In this document: positions 1 through 8,319 of the stretch, one piece after another | How positions within the stretch are numbered: the first letter of the stretch is position 1 | Layout of the letters: each line of letters begins with the position of its first letter | From: Echinicola jeungdonensis | GTDB taxonomy: Bacteria; Bacteroidota; Bacteroidia; Cytophagales; Cyclobacteriaceae | Assembly: GCF_030409905.1 (NCBI RefSeq) | Contig: NZ_JAUFQT010000001.1 | Location: 1,944,001-2,008,000, forward strand | Length of the DNA: 64,000 nucleotides | Direction: 5' to 3' | Notes under the pieces: model-generated | Told to the model about the DNA's origin: nothing | Database searches by the model: none | What the model saw: the letters and a program-made list of their open reading frames with translations, nothing else | Translations under genes and position numbers: made by a program

Positions 1-449
1 TAAGTCTTTATTCTAAACAAGGGGTCTTCCTTTACAGCCCCTTCCATAGAGAATTTACCGATTTTAACAGTAAGCAGATCTTGGATGTGCCTTATTATAT
101 GAGAGAAAATCCAATAACTGAAGCCAGGTACAGCAATACTTATCCGCAACCTCGAAACCAAGGACAATATTGGGGAGAGGATGCAGAGGATTACGGATAC
201 CCAGGATACAATAAAGATGCCTCTTTCGTAAGGTTACAAAACATCACTATGGGTTATAATTTGGGTTCCAGTCTTATGGAGAGATTGAGCATTCAAAGTT
301 GCAGGGTATATGTAAATGTGATTAATCCTTTCGTTTGGACCAAATATGATGGATTTGATCCGGAATGGGCAGATGCAAGTATGTCCGGTGAAAATTCCAC
401 ATCAAACGCCTTCTCTGTTTATCAATTCGGTACCAATATTAAATTTTAA
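1..449 (+). CDS. SusC-family TonB-dependent outer-membrane receptor, C-terminal fragment
   Basis: The reading frame is open from base 3 to the stop at 447-449, so this is the 3' end of a gene that starts left of the window. The fragment (about 148 residues) has the look of the last beta-strands of a SusC barrel: an aromatic-rich stretch with NPFVWTKYDGFDPEW, a short variable loop, and the end QFGTNIKF, ending in an aromatic residue as outer-membrane barrels do. The TTG at 81 is an internal codon, not a start. A SusD gene begins 7 bases downstream, which is the normal SusC-SusD order. SusC barrels take up oligosaccharides across the outer membrane using TonB energy, with SusD as a lid. The substrate is presumably a pectin fragment, judged from the PL1 gene that follows. 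Confidence 0.93.
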   Translation, partial: SLYSKQGVFLYSPFHREFTDFNSKQILDVPYYMRENPITEARYSNTYPQPRNQGQYWGEDAEDYGYPGYNKDASFVRLQNITMGYNLGSSLMERLSIQSCRVYVNVINPFVWTKYDGFDPEWADASMSGENSTSNAFSVYQFGTNIKF

Positions 450-455
450 GAAGTC

Positions 456-2078
456 ATGAAAAAATCAATATATATAGGACTGATCTCCCTCGGCCTACTT
501 ACAGGCTGTTCAGATTTCCTGGAAGAAGAAAATAAAAGTACAGCCACTGCGGAATCATTTTACTTGACTCAGGAAGGGTACAATGCCTTGATAAATTCAT
601 GCTATTCTACCCTAAGAGATGTTTATGCTCCGGTTCCCTATATGTTTATTGGAGGCACAGACTTGTTCTTTGGGACAGGACAGGAAGCTCCGCTAGGGCT
701 TACAGCTTATCAAACATTGACTCCTGGAACAAGTCAGGTAGGAAATTTCTTCCAAACATTATACGAAAGTATCCAGGTATCTAATACAGCTTTGCATTAT
801 GCAGATTTGACTGCGCAAACCAATGATCTGACTACAAAGAAAGGGGAAGCCCGGTTTTTGAGGGTCTATTATTATTTCCTGTTGGTGCAGCATTTTGGTG
901 GTGTGAGCATTGTATCCGATATGGTTCGGCAACCCATAACCCATTTTGACAGAAATTCTGCTGAAGAGGTGTATAACTTTATCATTGATGAGTTGTTACT
1001 TGCTGAGCAGGAGGTGCTGGAAAATCAAAATGACTTTGGAAGAGTAACCAAAAGAGCTGTAAGGCACATGCTGGCCAAAGTGTACCTGACAAAAGGGTAT
1101 GAGGATTTTGGAAGTTCCAGTGATTTCGAAAAAGCTGCAGAATATGCAGATAAGGCCATTGCCAATGAATCCTTGACGGTTAACTATGAGGATATTTTTG
1201 CTTTCCAAAATGATGTCAATCCGGAAATTATTTTTTCGGTGCAATATGATCAAAGTTCCTTGCTGAATGGAGGAAGGCACAACTGGGACACTCCTTTTGG
1301 TCCATTGATTACTGGAACAGGAGAAGGGGTTTTTAAACAATTGAGATTGAAAGTTAGTGAATACCTTTGGAAAGTGTATGGAGAATATGATAGCAGGTTT
1401 GAGGGGACATTTCTGAATGTTAGAACCTCTCCGTATGTTGGTCATTACTTAGATGAAGATGGTTACCCTATCGATAAATACTATCCAAGAACTGCCGAAC
1501 AATACGCCGACACGGTAACCTGGAGAGCAGAAGACCTCGAAAACAGGGCTGACACAGAAATTATACCTTTCAATGATTCCTGGTGGCATCTGAATAATCA
1601 AAGTGATTATCCTTCACTAAAAAAATTCGACCGGGTTCAGCTGCCGGATGTACGCTATACCCACGATTTGTTTGTGGCCAGATTGGGAGAAACCTATCTC
1701 ATTGCTGCAGAGGCTTATTTCAAAGCCGGAGACTTGGGGACTGCTACGGAAAGAATCAATGAAGTTCGAAGAAGAGCTGCCATGCCAGGTCATGAAGGAG
1801 AAATGATGATAGCCCAAAGTCAAATAGATATTGACTTTATTCTTGACGAAAGGGCAAGAGAATTGGCTGGGGAAGGGCATCGTTGGCATGACCTTAAAAG
1901 AACTGGAAAACTGGTGGAGCGAAACAAGCTCTACAACCCACAAGTCTCCCAATTATATGATAATGGACAAGATCCATTTATGGGGGCCAATGGAAACTTG
2001 AAAATCCTTAGACCTATACCTTTATCAGTAATCTCACTGGATGCCGGGGACTACCCTCAAAATCCAGCTTATGAGTAA
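456..2078 (+). CDS. SusD/RagB-family glycan-binding outer-membrane lipoprotein
   Basis: 540 residues, the usual SusD length. The N-terminus is a lipoprotein signal with lipobox LLTGC, so the mature protein starts at Cys18. The following SDFLEEENKST is typical of SusD proteins. The middle has TPR-like helices (KGEARFLRVYYYFLLVQHFGG), and the C-terminal part carries RARELAGEGHRWHDLKRTGKL, the common 'ERarEl.gEg.RwfDLkR' SusD signature. It starts 7 bases after the SusC stop, so the two are co-transcribed. It would cap the SusC barrel and bind oligosaccharide at the cell surface. A hairpin with a T-run lies right after the stop, so the lyase gene downstream may be expressed at a lower level or separately. 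Specific ligand unknown. Confidence 0.95.
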   Translation: MKKSIYIGLISLGLLTGCSDFLEEENKSTATAESFYLTQEGYNALINSCYSTLRDVYAPVPYMFIGGTDLFFGTGQEAPLGLTAYQTLTPGTSQVGNFFQTLYESIQVSNTALHYADLTAQTNDLTTKKGEARFLRVYYYFLLVQHFGGVSIVSDMVRQPITHFDRNSAEEVYNFIIDELLLAEQEVLENQNDFGRVTKRAVRHMLAKVYLTKGYEDFGSSSDFEKAAEYADKAIANESLTVNYEDIFAFQNDVNPEIIFSVQYDQSSLLNGGRHNWDTPFGPLITGTGEGVFKQLRLKVSEYLWKVYGEYDSRFEGTFLNVRTSPYVGHYLDEDGYPIDKYYPRTAEQYADTVTWRAEDLENRADTEIIPFNDSWWHLNNQSDYPSLKKFDRVQLPDVRYTHDLFVARLGETYLIAAEAYFKAGDLGTATERINEVRRRAAMPGHEGEMMIAQSQIDIDFILDERARELAGEGHRWHDLKRTGKLVERNKLYNPQVSQLYDNGQDPFMGANGNLKILRPIPLSVISLDAGDYPQNPAYE

Positions 2079-2081
2079 AAC

Positions 2082-2114
2082 AAAAGGGCTGGAATATTAT
2101 TCCGGTCCTTTTTT
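2082..2114 (+). terminator. Intrinsic terminator or attenuator between susD and the PL1 gene
   Basis: A 14-bp stem (2082-2095 with 2099-2112, two G-U pairs) closes a 3-base loop and runs into a T-tract (TTTTTT, 2109-2114). It lies 4 bases after the SusD stop and 28 bases before the PL1 start, so it may set the ratio between the receptor genes and the lyase. Confidence 0.75.
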
Positions 2115-2141
2115 GATTCACTCAAAGAATGTTATTCCACA

Positions 2142-3833
2142 ATGTTTAAGAAAAAATTTAACTATCTGTTTTATCTGTTGTTTTTTGTAACACCTTTAAC
2201 CTTAAAGGCACAATATCCAGAAATCCCACCTGAGGTGGAGAAAGAAGCCGAAAAGATCAATGCGGCTAATGAAAAACATTCAGAGCAAGCTTGGGAAAAG
2301 GCTTGGCCGGTAATAAAAGCAGAAATCAAAGAGGGTAAACCTTACCTTCCCTGGGCTTCTACGCCTGGAGATCTTCCCCAGGCGGATATACCCGCATTTC
2401 CCGGGGCAGAGGGTGGAGGAGCCTATTCCTTTGGCGGCCGTGGAGGGAAAGTGTTTGTGGTAACCAGCCTGGCAGATCGCGGACCGGGAACTTTCCGGGA
2501 GGCTTGTGAAGCAGGAGGTGCACGTTATATTGTATTTAATGTGGCTGGAATAATTCAATTGGAAAGCCCCATAAATATCCGGGCGCCTTATGTTACCATT
2601 GCCGGGCAAACAGCTCCTGGAGATGGGGTTTGTATTGCAGGGGCTACGGTGTCGATTGATACCCATGATGTGGTAATCCGCCATATGCGATTCAGAAGAG
2701 GGGAAACCGATGTAAGGTTTAGAGATGATGCATTAGGAGGTAATGGTGTTGGCAATATCATAATTGATCATGTTTCTTCAACTTGGGGTTTGGATGAAAA
2801 TATGTCCATGTACCGGCACATGTATGAGGCTGGAGATGGAAAAAGACACAAACTGCCCACCGTTAATGTCACCATTCAAAACTCCATTTTTGCAGAGGCA
2901 TTGGATACTTATAACCATTCTTTTGGAAGCACCATTGGAGGTTTGAACAGCACCTTTATGCGAAACCTGTGGGCAAGTAATATTGCCCGGAATGCTTCTG
3001 TTGGCATGTATGGAGATTTTGGTTTTGTCAATAATGTCATCTTTAACTGGTGGTACCGTACCATCGATGGTGGAGATCATCGTTCCAGATATAATATTCT
3101 TAACAATTATTTTAAACCAGGCCCAATTACTCCTAAGGATGATCCCGTGGGCTTTAGGATCATCAAGCCAGAAGGGGATCGGTCTGTAAAAGACTCTCTT
3201 GTATTGGGCAGGTTACATGTCAGTGGTAATATCATGGAAGGTTATGAAGAAATTAATAAAGACAATTGGAATGGCGGAGTCCAGGTGGATGGTAAGCCGG
3301 AATTGACTAAAAAATTTGAGCCCTATATCCGGGTGAATGAACCCTTCCCTTTAGCGCAACTGAGCATGATGACGGCAGAGGAAGCCTATGATTTTGTCCT
3401 GGAAAATGTAGGTGCCACCCTGCCCAAAAGGGATCCTGTAGATTCCAGAATTGTCCGCCAAGTGAAAACCGGAAAAATCGAATACCAGGAGGGTGGAAAA
3501 AGCCATATTGGAAAAGAATTTTTGGTTGGTGGAAGAAGGAGGCTTGATGAAGATTCTTACAATAAAGGGATTATCACGGATGTCAGCCAAGTGGGAGGAT
3601 ATCCAGAATATAATGGAGTACCCTATCAAGATTCAGACAAGGATGGTATGCCTGATGATTGGGAGAAGGACCATGGCTTGAATCCAAATTACCCAGCTGA
3701 TGCCAATGGAGATCTAAATGGTGATGGATATGATAATATCGAAAAATACATTCATGCCATTCCCACCGATAAAGTAGTGGACTGGACCAAAGTGGGAAAT
3801 AACTACGATACTTTGTCTAAGAAATATCGTTAA
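2142..3833 (+). CDS. Secreted PL1-type pectate lyase with C-terminal calcium-binding segment
   Basis: 563 residues with a signal peptide (first about 24 residues, ending LKAQ). A charged helical segment (about 25-75) precedes the lyase domain, which opens with IPAFPGAEGGGAYSFGGRGG and continues with DRGPGTFREA, IAGQTAPGDGV and IRHMRFRRGE. The PL1 hallmarks IDHVSSTWGLDENMSMY (calcium/substrate cleft) and ARNASVGMYGD...NNVIFNW (the region of the catalytic arginine) follow. The C-terminus (about 490-545) has DSDKDGMPDDWEKDHGLNP and DANGDLNGDGYDNIEKY, a thrombospondin-3/dockerin-like Ca2+ motif pair. PL1 enzymes cut polygalacturonate by beta-elimination with Ca2+. It is one of three paralogues here (others at 39487 and 41684). 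It likely acts in the periplasm or at the surface on SusCD-imported pectin. Confidence 0.93.
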   Translation: MFKKKFNYLFYLLFFVTPLTLKAQYPEIPPEVEKEAEKINAANEKHSEQAWEKAWPVIKAEIKEGKPYLPWASTPGDLPQADIPAFPGAEGGGAYSFGGRGGKVFVVTSLADRGPGTFREACEAGGARYIVFNVAGIIQLESPINIRAPYVTIAGQTAPGDGVCIAGATVSIDTHDVVIRHMRFRRGETDVRFRDDALGGNGVGNIIIDHVSSTWGLDENMSMYRHMYEAGDGKRHKLPTVNVTIQNSIFAEALDTYNHSFGSTIGGLNSTFMRNLWASNIARNASVGMYGDFGFVNNVIFNWWYRTIDGGDHRSRYNILNNYFKPGPITPKDDPVGFRIIKPEGDRSVKDSLVLGRLHVSGNIMEGYEEINKDNWNGGVQVDGKPELTKKFEPYIRVNEPFPLAQLSMMTAEEAYDFVLENVGATLPKRDPVDSRIVRQVKTGKIEYQEGGKSHIGKEFLVGGRRRLDEDSYNKGIITDVSQVGGYPEYNGVPYQDSDKDGMPDDWEKDHGLNPNYPADANGDLNGDGYDNIEKYIHAIPTDKVVDWTKVGNNYDTLSKKYR

Positions 3834-4271
3834 GTTTCTCGCTGAGGCCGCAAAGTTAAATAGATCAAAAATATTTTGTCGAACTGTGGTATGGTCGAAT
3901 CTTACCTAAGGGAGACTGGTCTTTGGAAGAGCAGCTTTTAACGAATAGTCAAAAAGTACAGCGGTCTTTATTCTTTCCTCTTTGTTCTGTTTTTTAACAA
4001 ATATTGAGTTGTGATTTACCCTAGGGGATTAATATCTCCTTCAATAACTCTGTAAGGTAATATTAATTGGGTTTGCATTTTTTTTATTCTGACTGCTTCT
4101 GCCTCCTTGGTTAGTGAATTGGCCAGGGAGGCGGAAGATTTTTTACATAAATTTTGTCCGGGCAGGAATGTGCAGGATACCAAAGCTGATTTTATTTTAA
4201 AAATTTAGGATAGATAAAACCTGTAAAAGGCAAAAGGAATTTCTGCTTTTGGTCAATTTATCCATAAACCC
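3834..4271. other. 438-base intergenic region with a terminator; otherwise no gene seen
   Basis: No credible coding frame. Just after the PL1 stop is CTCGCTGAGGCCGCAAAG (about 3839-3856), which resembles the 'CGC(T)AAGG..CGCAAAG' intergenic repeats common in Bacteroidota and a copy near 13465. The rest is AT-rich, with the terminator at 4096-4145 annotated separately. A promoter for the 4272 gene should lie between 4146 and 4271, but I see no exact TAnnTTTG element there. Confidence 0.5.
4096..4145 (+). terminator. Intrinsic terminator ending the first SusCD-PL1 unit
   Basis: A 15-bp stem (4096-4110 with 4123-4137, two G-U pairs) with a 12-base loop is followed by ATTTTTTAC. It stands about 260 bases beyond the PL1 stop and separates that unit from the DUF5060 gene. 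Confidence 0.8.
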
Positions 4272-5945
4272 ATGAACCGATTTTATAAAAAACTACTTTG
4301 GCCCATTTTGGCCTTTTTGTTATTTCAGCCCACTTTAATCCAAGCTGAAGGTAATCCCTCCAAGACTTCTTCTGTGGAGGAAGTGGGGATTTATCGACTC
4401 TTTGAAACCCAAATAACTAACTCAAAAAAATACGGTAACCCATTTACTGAGGTTACCCTTGAAGTGCAATTTCAGGCCCCTTCCGGCAGGCTCATCGAAT
4501 TTTGGGGTTTTTTCGATGGCGATGGCCAGGGAGGGGCTGAAGGCAACATATGGAAAATCCGGTTTTTGCCCGAAGAAACCGGCACCTGGACCTATGTCTA
4601 TCGCTGGTCTGATGGCAGTGAAGGTGGAAAAGGAACTTTTGAATGTACCCCTGAAAATGCCGGGAAAGGCATTTTGCAACCTTATAATCAAAACCCTCAT
4701 TGGTTGGCCTATAATGGGACAGATCCCGTTTGGCTAAAATCTTATTATGAAACAGGCCATGGGTCCCTGGGCCAGGATTTTGACTGGATTAAGGAAAATG
4801 TTTATCAACCCCTGATCGATCATGGCTATAACCATTTGCAAGTCAATTGGCTGCTTTCACTTTGTTGCTTCAAGCAATATTACCTGGATGGACCAGAACC
4901 GGAAACCCTGGATCTGGCCCTTTATAAAGAGGGGAAGCCATTCAGCACCATGAACATGGAGGTTTGGCACCGCATGGAACAGCACCTAGGTTGGCTTAAC
5001 ACCCAGGATGTGGGCGTGCACATGTTTTTAGGAGTGGATGGCAGCCAAAATGAAGGTCCTGCATGGGAAAAGCTTACCCCTGAACAGAAAGATCAGTTTG
5101 TAAAATATATGGTGGCCCGCCTGGCACCCTTTGCCAATTTGGCCGGTTGGAATTTTGTCTGGGAAGTACCTGGAGATCGGGAAAGCCATGAACTGGGTTT
5201 TGCCAGGTTAGTACAGAAATATGATGTTTTTGATCATCTCCGAACTTATGAAGATGAATTTCCCCGGGAAAATGAATATCAACGTAATGAATACAGCTTT
5301 GCAGCCGTAGAAAATCATCAGATCGCAGCACCGGATAAAGACCAGGAACGCCACTTATGGAGGTCCGCTTGGACCCATCATATGGCCTGCTTGCTCGGGT
5401 ATGAAGGCAAACCAGTATTTATGAGTGAAGGCAATGCATTGTGGAGAAGGTTTTGGCATGAAAGGGTGGGTGCAGATCAGGATGATTTGAGAAGAGGCGC
5501 TTGGGCCTGTGCTACAGCTGGAGCCTCTTTTACCTGGAACGGCCATGCAAAAGAGTATGAACTTTATGCTGGAGGTCCTTCTGGATTGCCCTTCAATGAT
5601 CAAAATCCATTTCAAACTTCAGAAAAATACATCCAAATTTTGGCTAAGGTCATGCAGGACAAAGTGGATTTCTACCAAATGAAACCTCATGATGAGTTAT
5701 TGGCCCACCATCAGGTGCTAAGGGTGTATGCTTTAGCTCAACCGGGCCAGCAATATGTGGTTTTTGCTCCAGGTGGGGAGTCATTTTCCCTGCAGCTCGA
5801 AAAGGGAGCATATTCAAAAATAACCTGGATTGATTCGAAATCAGGTGAAGAAATAACCGGCAGCCAAGTTCAAGCTGGGGAAAATCCGGTAAACTTTCAA
5901 GCGCCCAACCAAGAGACCGATTGGGTATTGGTAGTGAAAAAATAA
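4272..5945 (+). CDS. Secreted DUF5060 + GH140-like (DUF4038-type) glycoside hydrolase candidate
   Basis: 557 residues with a signal peptide (about 1-25, ending LIQA). Residues about 40-130 form a DUF5060-like beta-sandwich (YRLFETQI, NPFTEV, RFLPEETGTWTYVYRWSDG). A TIM-barrel-like region (about 145-460) follows, with the entry motif NPHWLAYNGTDPVWLKSYYE. Candidate acidic residues are in NFVWEVPGD and in PVFMSEGNALWRRF, the latter placed like the nucleophile strand of DUF4038/GH140 proteins. The end (about 485-557) is a short beta domain ending TDWVLVVKK, like the C-terminal domain of the GH140 candidate at 47414. GH140 includes the apiosidase that removes D-apiose from RG-II. The gene sits immediately upstream of the sugar operon that could consume apiose. 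The exact activity is inferred; other GH families of this fold remain possible. Confidence 0.72.
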   Translation: MNRFYKKLLWPILAFLLFQPTLIQAEGNPSKTSSVEEVGIYRLFETQITNSKKYGNPFTEVTLEVQFQAPSGRLIEFWGFFDGDGQGGAEGNIWKIRFLPEETGTWTYVYRWSDGSEGGKGTFECTPENAGKGILQPYNQNPHWLAYNGTDPVWLKSYYETGHGSLGQDFDWIKENVYQPLIDHGYNHLQVNWLLSLCCFKQYYLDGPEPETLDLALYKEGKPFSTMNMEVWHRMEQHLGWLNTQDVGVHMFLGVDGSQNEGPAWEKLTPEQKDQFVKYMVARLAPFANLAGWNFVWEVPGDRESHELGFARLVQKYDVFDHLRTYEDEFPRENEYQRNEYSFAAVENHQIAAPDKDQERHLWRSAWTHHMACLLGYEGKPVFMSEGNALWRRFWHERVGADQDDLRRGAWACATAGASFTWNGHAKEYELYAGGPSGLPFNDQNPFQTSEKYIQILAKVMQDKVDFYQMKPHDELLAHHQVLRVYALAQPGQQYVVFAPGGESFSLQLEKGAYSKITWIDSKSGEEITGSQVQAGENPVNFQAPNQETDWVLVVKK

Positions 5946-5960
5946 AAACAGAAAATAAAA

Positions 5961-6001
5961 ATGTTCAACTAAGGATTAGTCAGAAGTCCTTAGTTGAACA
6001 T
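5961..6001 (+). promoter_or_regulatory. Perfect 15-bp inverted repeat just upstream of the sugar operon
   Basis: Arms 5961-5975 and 5987-6001 are exact reverse complements (ATGTTCAACTAAGGA and its partner), separated by 11 bases. The right arm ends 14 bases before the ATG at 6016. There is no T-run downstream, so it is a poor + strand terminator. The A-rich flank at 5941-5960 would supply a U-tract on the other strand. It could be an operator, or a leader hairpin controlling the isomerase mRNA, as well as a 3' stabiliser for the upstream gene. Confidence 0.6.
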
Positions 6002-6015
6002 CTAAAACCTACATT

Positions 6016-7458
6016 ATGATATTTAAAGGACAAGGATTAAAGCAAATTACGCTAGGTGTAATAATAGGAAACAGGGATTTCTTTCCAGACAAATTGGTTT
6101 CTGAGGCAAGGGCAGATATCCTGGATTGTTTGAAAAAATTAAACATCAACCCTGTTATTCTGGATGACCAGGAAACTAAATTGGGAGGGGTAGAAACTTT
6201 CCAGGAGGCAGTAAAATGTGCCGAACTGTTCAGGCAGCACCGTGATGAGATCATGGGAATTTTAGTCGTACTGCCCAATTTTGGGGATGAACGGGGAGTT
6301 GCCGAAACTCTGAAATTGGCCGGGTTAAATGTGCCGGTCTTGGTTCATGGGTATCCCGATGACCTGAATAAATTGGATGTGGCCCGCAGAAGGGATGCCT
6401 GGTGTGGAAAAATTTCCGTTTGCAATAACCTGTACCAGTTTGGAATCCCATATTCCCTGACCTCCAGCCATGTAGTTCACCCTACTAATCCAGAATTTGA
6501 AAAAGACCTTCAGGATTTTACTGCCGTTTGTCGTGTGGTCAAAGGCCTTCGCAATGCCCGTATCGGAGCCATTGGGGCCAGGCCAGGCGGGTTTAACACC
6601 GTCCGCTATAGTGAAAAGCTGTTGCAGAGAAGTGGCGTGTCGGTGACCACTATTGACCTTTCCGAGATTTTAGGCAGGGCCAATAAGCTGGATCATGAGG
6701 AATCCAGGGTCAAGGAAAGACTTGACAGAATCAAAGATTATGCTCCCGTGGGTAATACCCCTCAAAAGGCCTTGTTTCAGATTGCCAAGATGGACGTCAT
6801 CCTTAATGAATTTATGGAGGAAAATGCCCTGGATGCCACTGCCATCCAATGTTGGACTTCGGTGCAGCAAAATTATGGCTGTAATGTGTGTACCAGTATG
6901 TCTATGATGAGTGAAAATATGATGCCCAGTGCCTGTGAGGTGGATGTTACAGGGACTTTGACCATGTATGCCATGCAGTTGGCTTCGGGCTCTCCGAGTG
7001 CCCTTGTGGATTGGAACAACAACTATGCTGATGACCCTGAAAAATGTGTGCTTTTCCATTGTGGTAACTGGGCCAAATCTTTCTTGCCGGATATCGAGAT
7101 TAGTACTGCTCCTATTTTGGGAACTACGGTAGGCGAGGAAAATACGTATGGTGCCCTTTCGGGAAGAACCCCAGCAACCCCATTGACTTATGGCCGGATC
7201 AGCACAGATGACCCCCAAGGCAAAATCAAAGCCTACATTGGAGAAGGACAGTTGACGGATGATGAGTTGAATACTTTTGGTAACCGTGCCGTTTCCCAGA
7301 TCCCAAATTTACAAGGTTTGATGCAGTATGTCTGCAAAAACGGGTTTGAGCACCATGTGGTAATGAATGCTTCCCATACCGCAGGAATTCTTGAAGAAGC
7401 CTATGAAAATTACATGGGATGGGAGGTTTATAAACATGGAAGTAACGGCAGTAAATAA
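6016..7458 (+). CDS. L-fucose/L-arabinose isomerase-superfamily enzyme (COG2407 type)
   Basis: 480 residues, no signal peptide, cytoplasmic. The sequence shows two Rossmann-like N-terminal parts (GILVVLPNFGDERG, VLVHGYPDD, ARIGAIGARPGGFNT) and a C-terminal catalytic part. The expected metal ligands can be placed at Glu308 (SACEVDVTG), Asp332 (LVDWNNNY) and His348 (LFHCGNW). The family interconverts aldoses and ketoses with Mn2+. It is the first gene of an operon with a split transketolase, an ABC sugar importer and an FGGY kinase. This suggests it isomerises the imported sugar (D-apiose to D-apulose is my best guess). COG2407 proteins also occur as sulfoquinovose isomerases next to split transketolases, so that is the main alternative. 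The family fit is firm; the substrate is not. Confidence 0.8.
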   Translation: MIFKGQGLKQITLGVIIGNRDFFPDKLVSEARADILDCLKKLNINPVILDDQETKLGGVETFQEAVKCAELFRQHRDEIMGILVVLPNFGDERGVAETLKLAGLNVPVLVHGYPDDLNKLDVARRRDAWCGKISVCNNLYQFGIPYSLTSSHVVHPTNPEFEKDLQDFTAVCRVVKGLRNARIGAIGARPGGFNTVRYSEKLLQRSGVSVTTIDLSEILGRANKLDHEESRVKERLDRIKDYAPVGNTPQKALFQIAKMDVILNEFMEENALDATAIQCWTSVQQNYGCNVCTSMSMMSENMMPSACEVDVTGTLTMYAMQLASGSPSALVDWNNNYADDPEKCVLFHCGNWAKSFLPDIEISTAPILGTTVGEENTYGALSGRTPATPLTYGRISTDDPQGKIKAYIGEGQLTDDELNTFGNRAVSQIPNLQGLMQYVCKNGFEHHVVMNASHTAGILEEAYENYMGWEVYKHGSNGSK

Positions 7459-7476
7459 ACCACAAAACAACAAGCC

Positions 7477-8319
7477 ATGACAACAAGAGAATTAGAAATA
7501 AAATCACTGGAATACAGGAAAAAAATCCTCCAATATATCAAGGGGGCCAATGCAGGTCATACCGGGGGGAGCCTTTCCTGTACCGATATCCTCAATGTAC
7601 TGTACAATGAGGTCATGAATGTTTCACCTGAAAATTTTAAGGATCCCAACCGTGACCGCTATATCCAAAGCAAGGGCCACTCAGTGGAGGCTTTGTTTGT
7701 AGTGCTGGCTGATCAAGGTTTTTATCCGGAATCGGAATTGGAATCCCTTTGCCAGTATCAAAGCCACTTTATTGGTCACCCAACCAAAAAGGTGCCAGGT
7801 GTTGAACAAAATACCGGTGCCCTGGGCCATGGTCTGCCCATTTGTGTGGGGACCGCCCTGGCGGCAAAAATGGATGAATTGGATTATAAGGTATTTACCC
7901 TTTTGGGAGATGGTGAATTGATGGAAGGTTCTAACTGGGAAGCTGCTATGGCAGCCTCGCACTACAAGCTGGATAACCTTGTGGCCATTTTGGATTATAA
8001 CAAACTACAGATTACCGGGGCAACTAAAGATGTCTGCAATTCGGATCCTATCGACAGCAAGTTTGAAGCCTTTGGTTGGAATGTGAAGCATGTGGATGGC
8101 AATGATATTGCAGCCCTTAAGGAGGCTTTTCAAGAGGTTCCTTTTGAGGAGGGCAAACCCAACTTGGTTATTGCCCATACCATCAAAGGCAAAGGCATCA
8201 GTTTTATGGAAAACAATGTCAAATGGCATCATGGCGTTCCCAATGACGAGCAATATGCTGCAGCCCAACAGGAGTTGGATGCCCAATTAGAAAGTTTATC
8301 TAAACCAGCAATCAAATGA
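7477..8319 (+). CDS. Transketolase N-terminal subunit (TPP-binding half)
   Basis: 280 residues, matching the first third to half of a normal transketolase (about 660 residues). Motifs: GHTGGSLS (27-34), SKGHS (65-69), GALGHGLPICVGTALAAK (114-131) and the TPP/Mg motif GDGELMEGSNWEA (144-156) with ILDYNK after it. The stop overlaps the start of the C-terminal subunit by 4 bases (ATGA), so the two are translationally coupled and form one enzyme. Split transketolases of this kind act in specialised sugar pathways, including the apulose-4-phosphate transketolase pair (AptA/AptB) and the sulfofructose transketolase pair. It starts 18 bases after the isomerase stop, in the same operon. Confidence 0.92.
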   Translation: MTTRELEIKSLEYRKKILQYIKGANAGHTGGSLSCTDILNVLYNEVMNVSPENFKDPNRDRYIQSKGHSVEALFVVLADQGFYPESELESLCQYQSHFIGHPTKKVPGVEQNTGALGHGLPICVGTALAAKMDELDYKVFTLLGDGELMEGSNWEAAMAASHYKLDNLVAILDYNKLQITGATKDVCNSDPIDSKFEAFGWNVKHVDGNDIAALKEAFQEVPFEEGKPNLVIAHTIKGKGISFMENNVKWHHGVPNDEQYAAAQQELDAQLESLSKPAIK

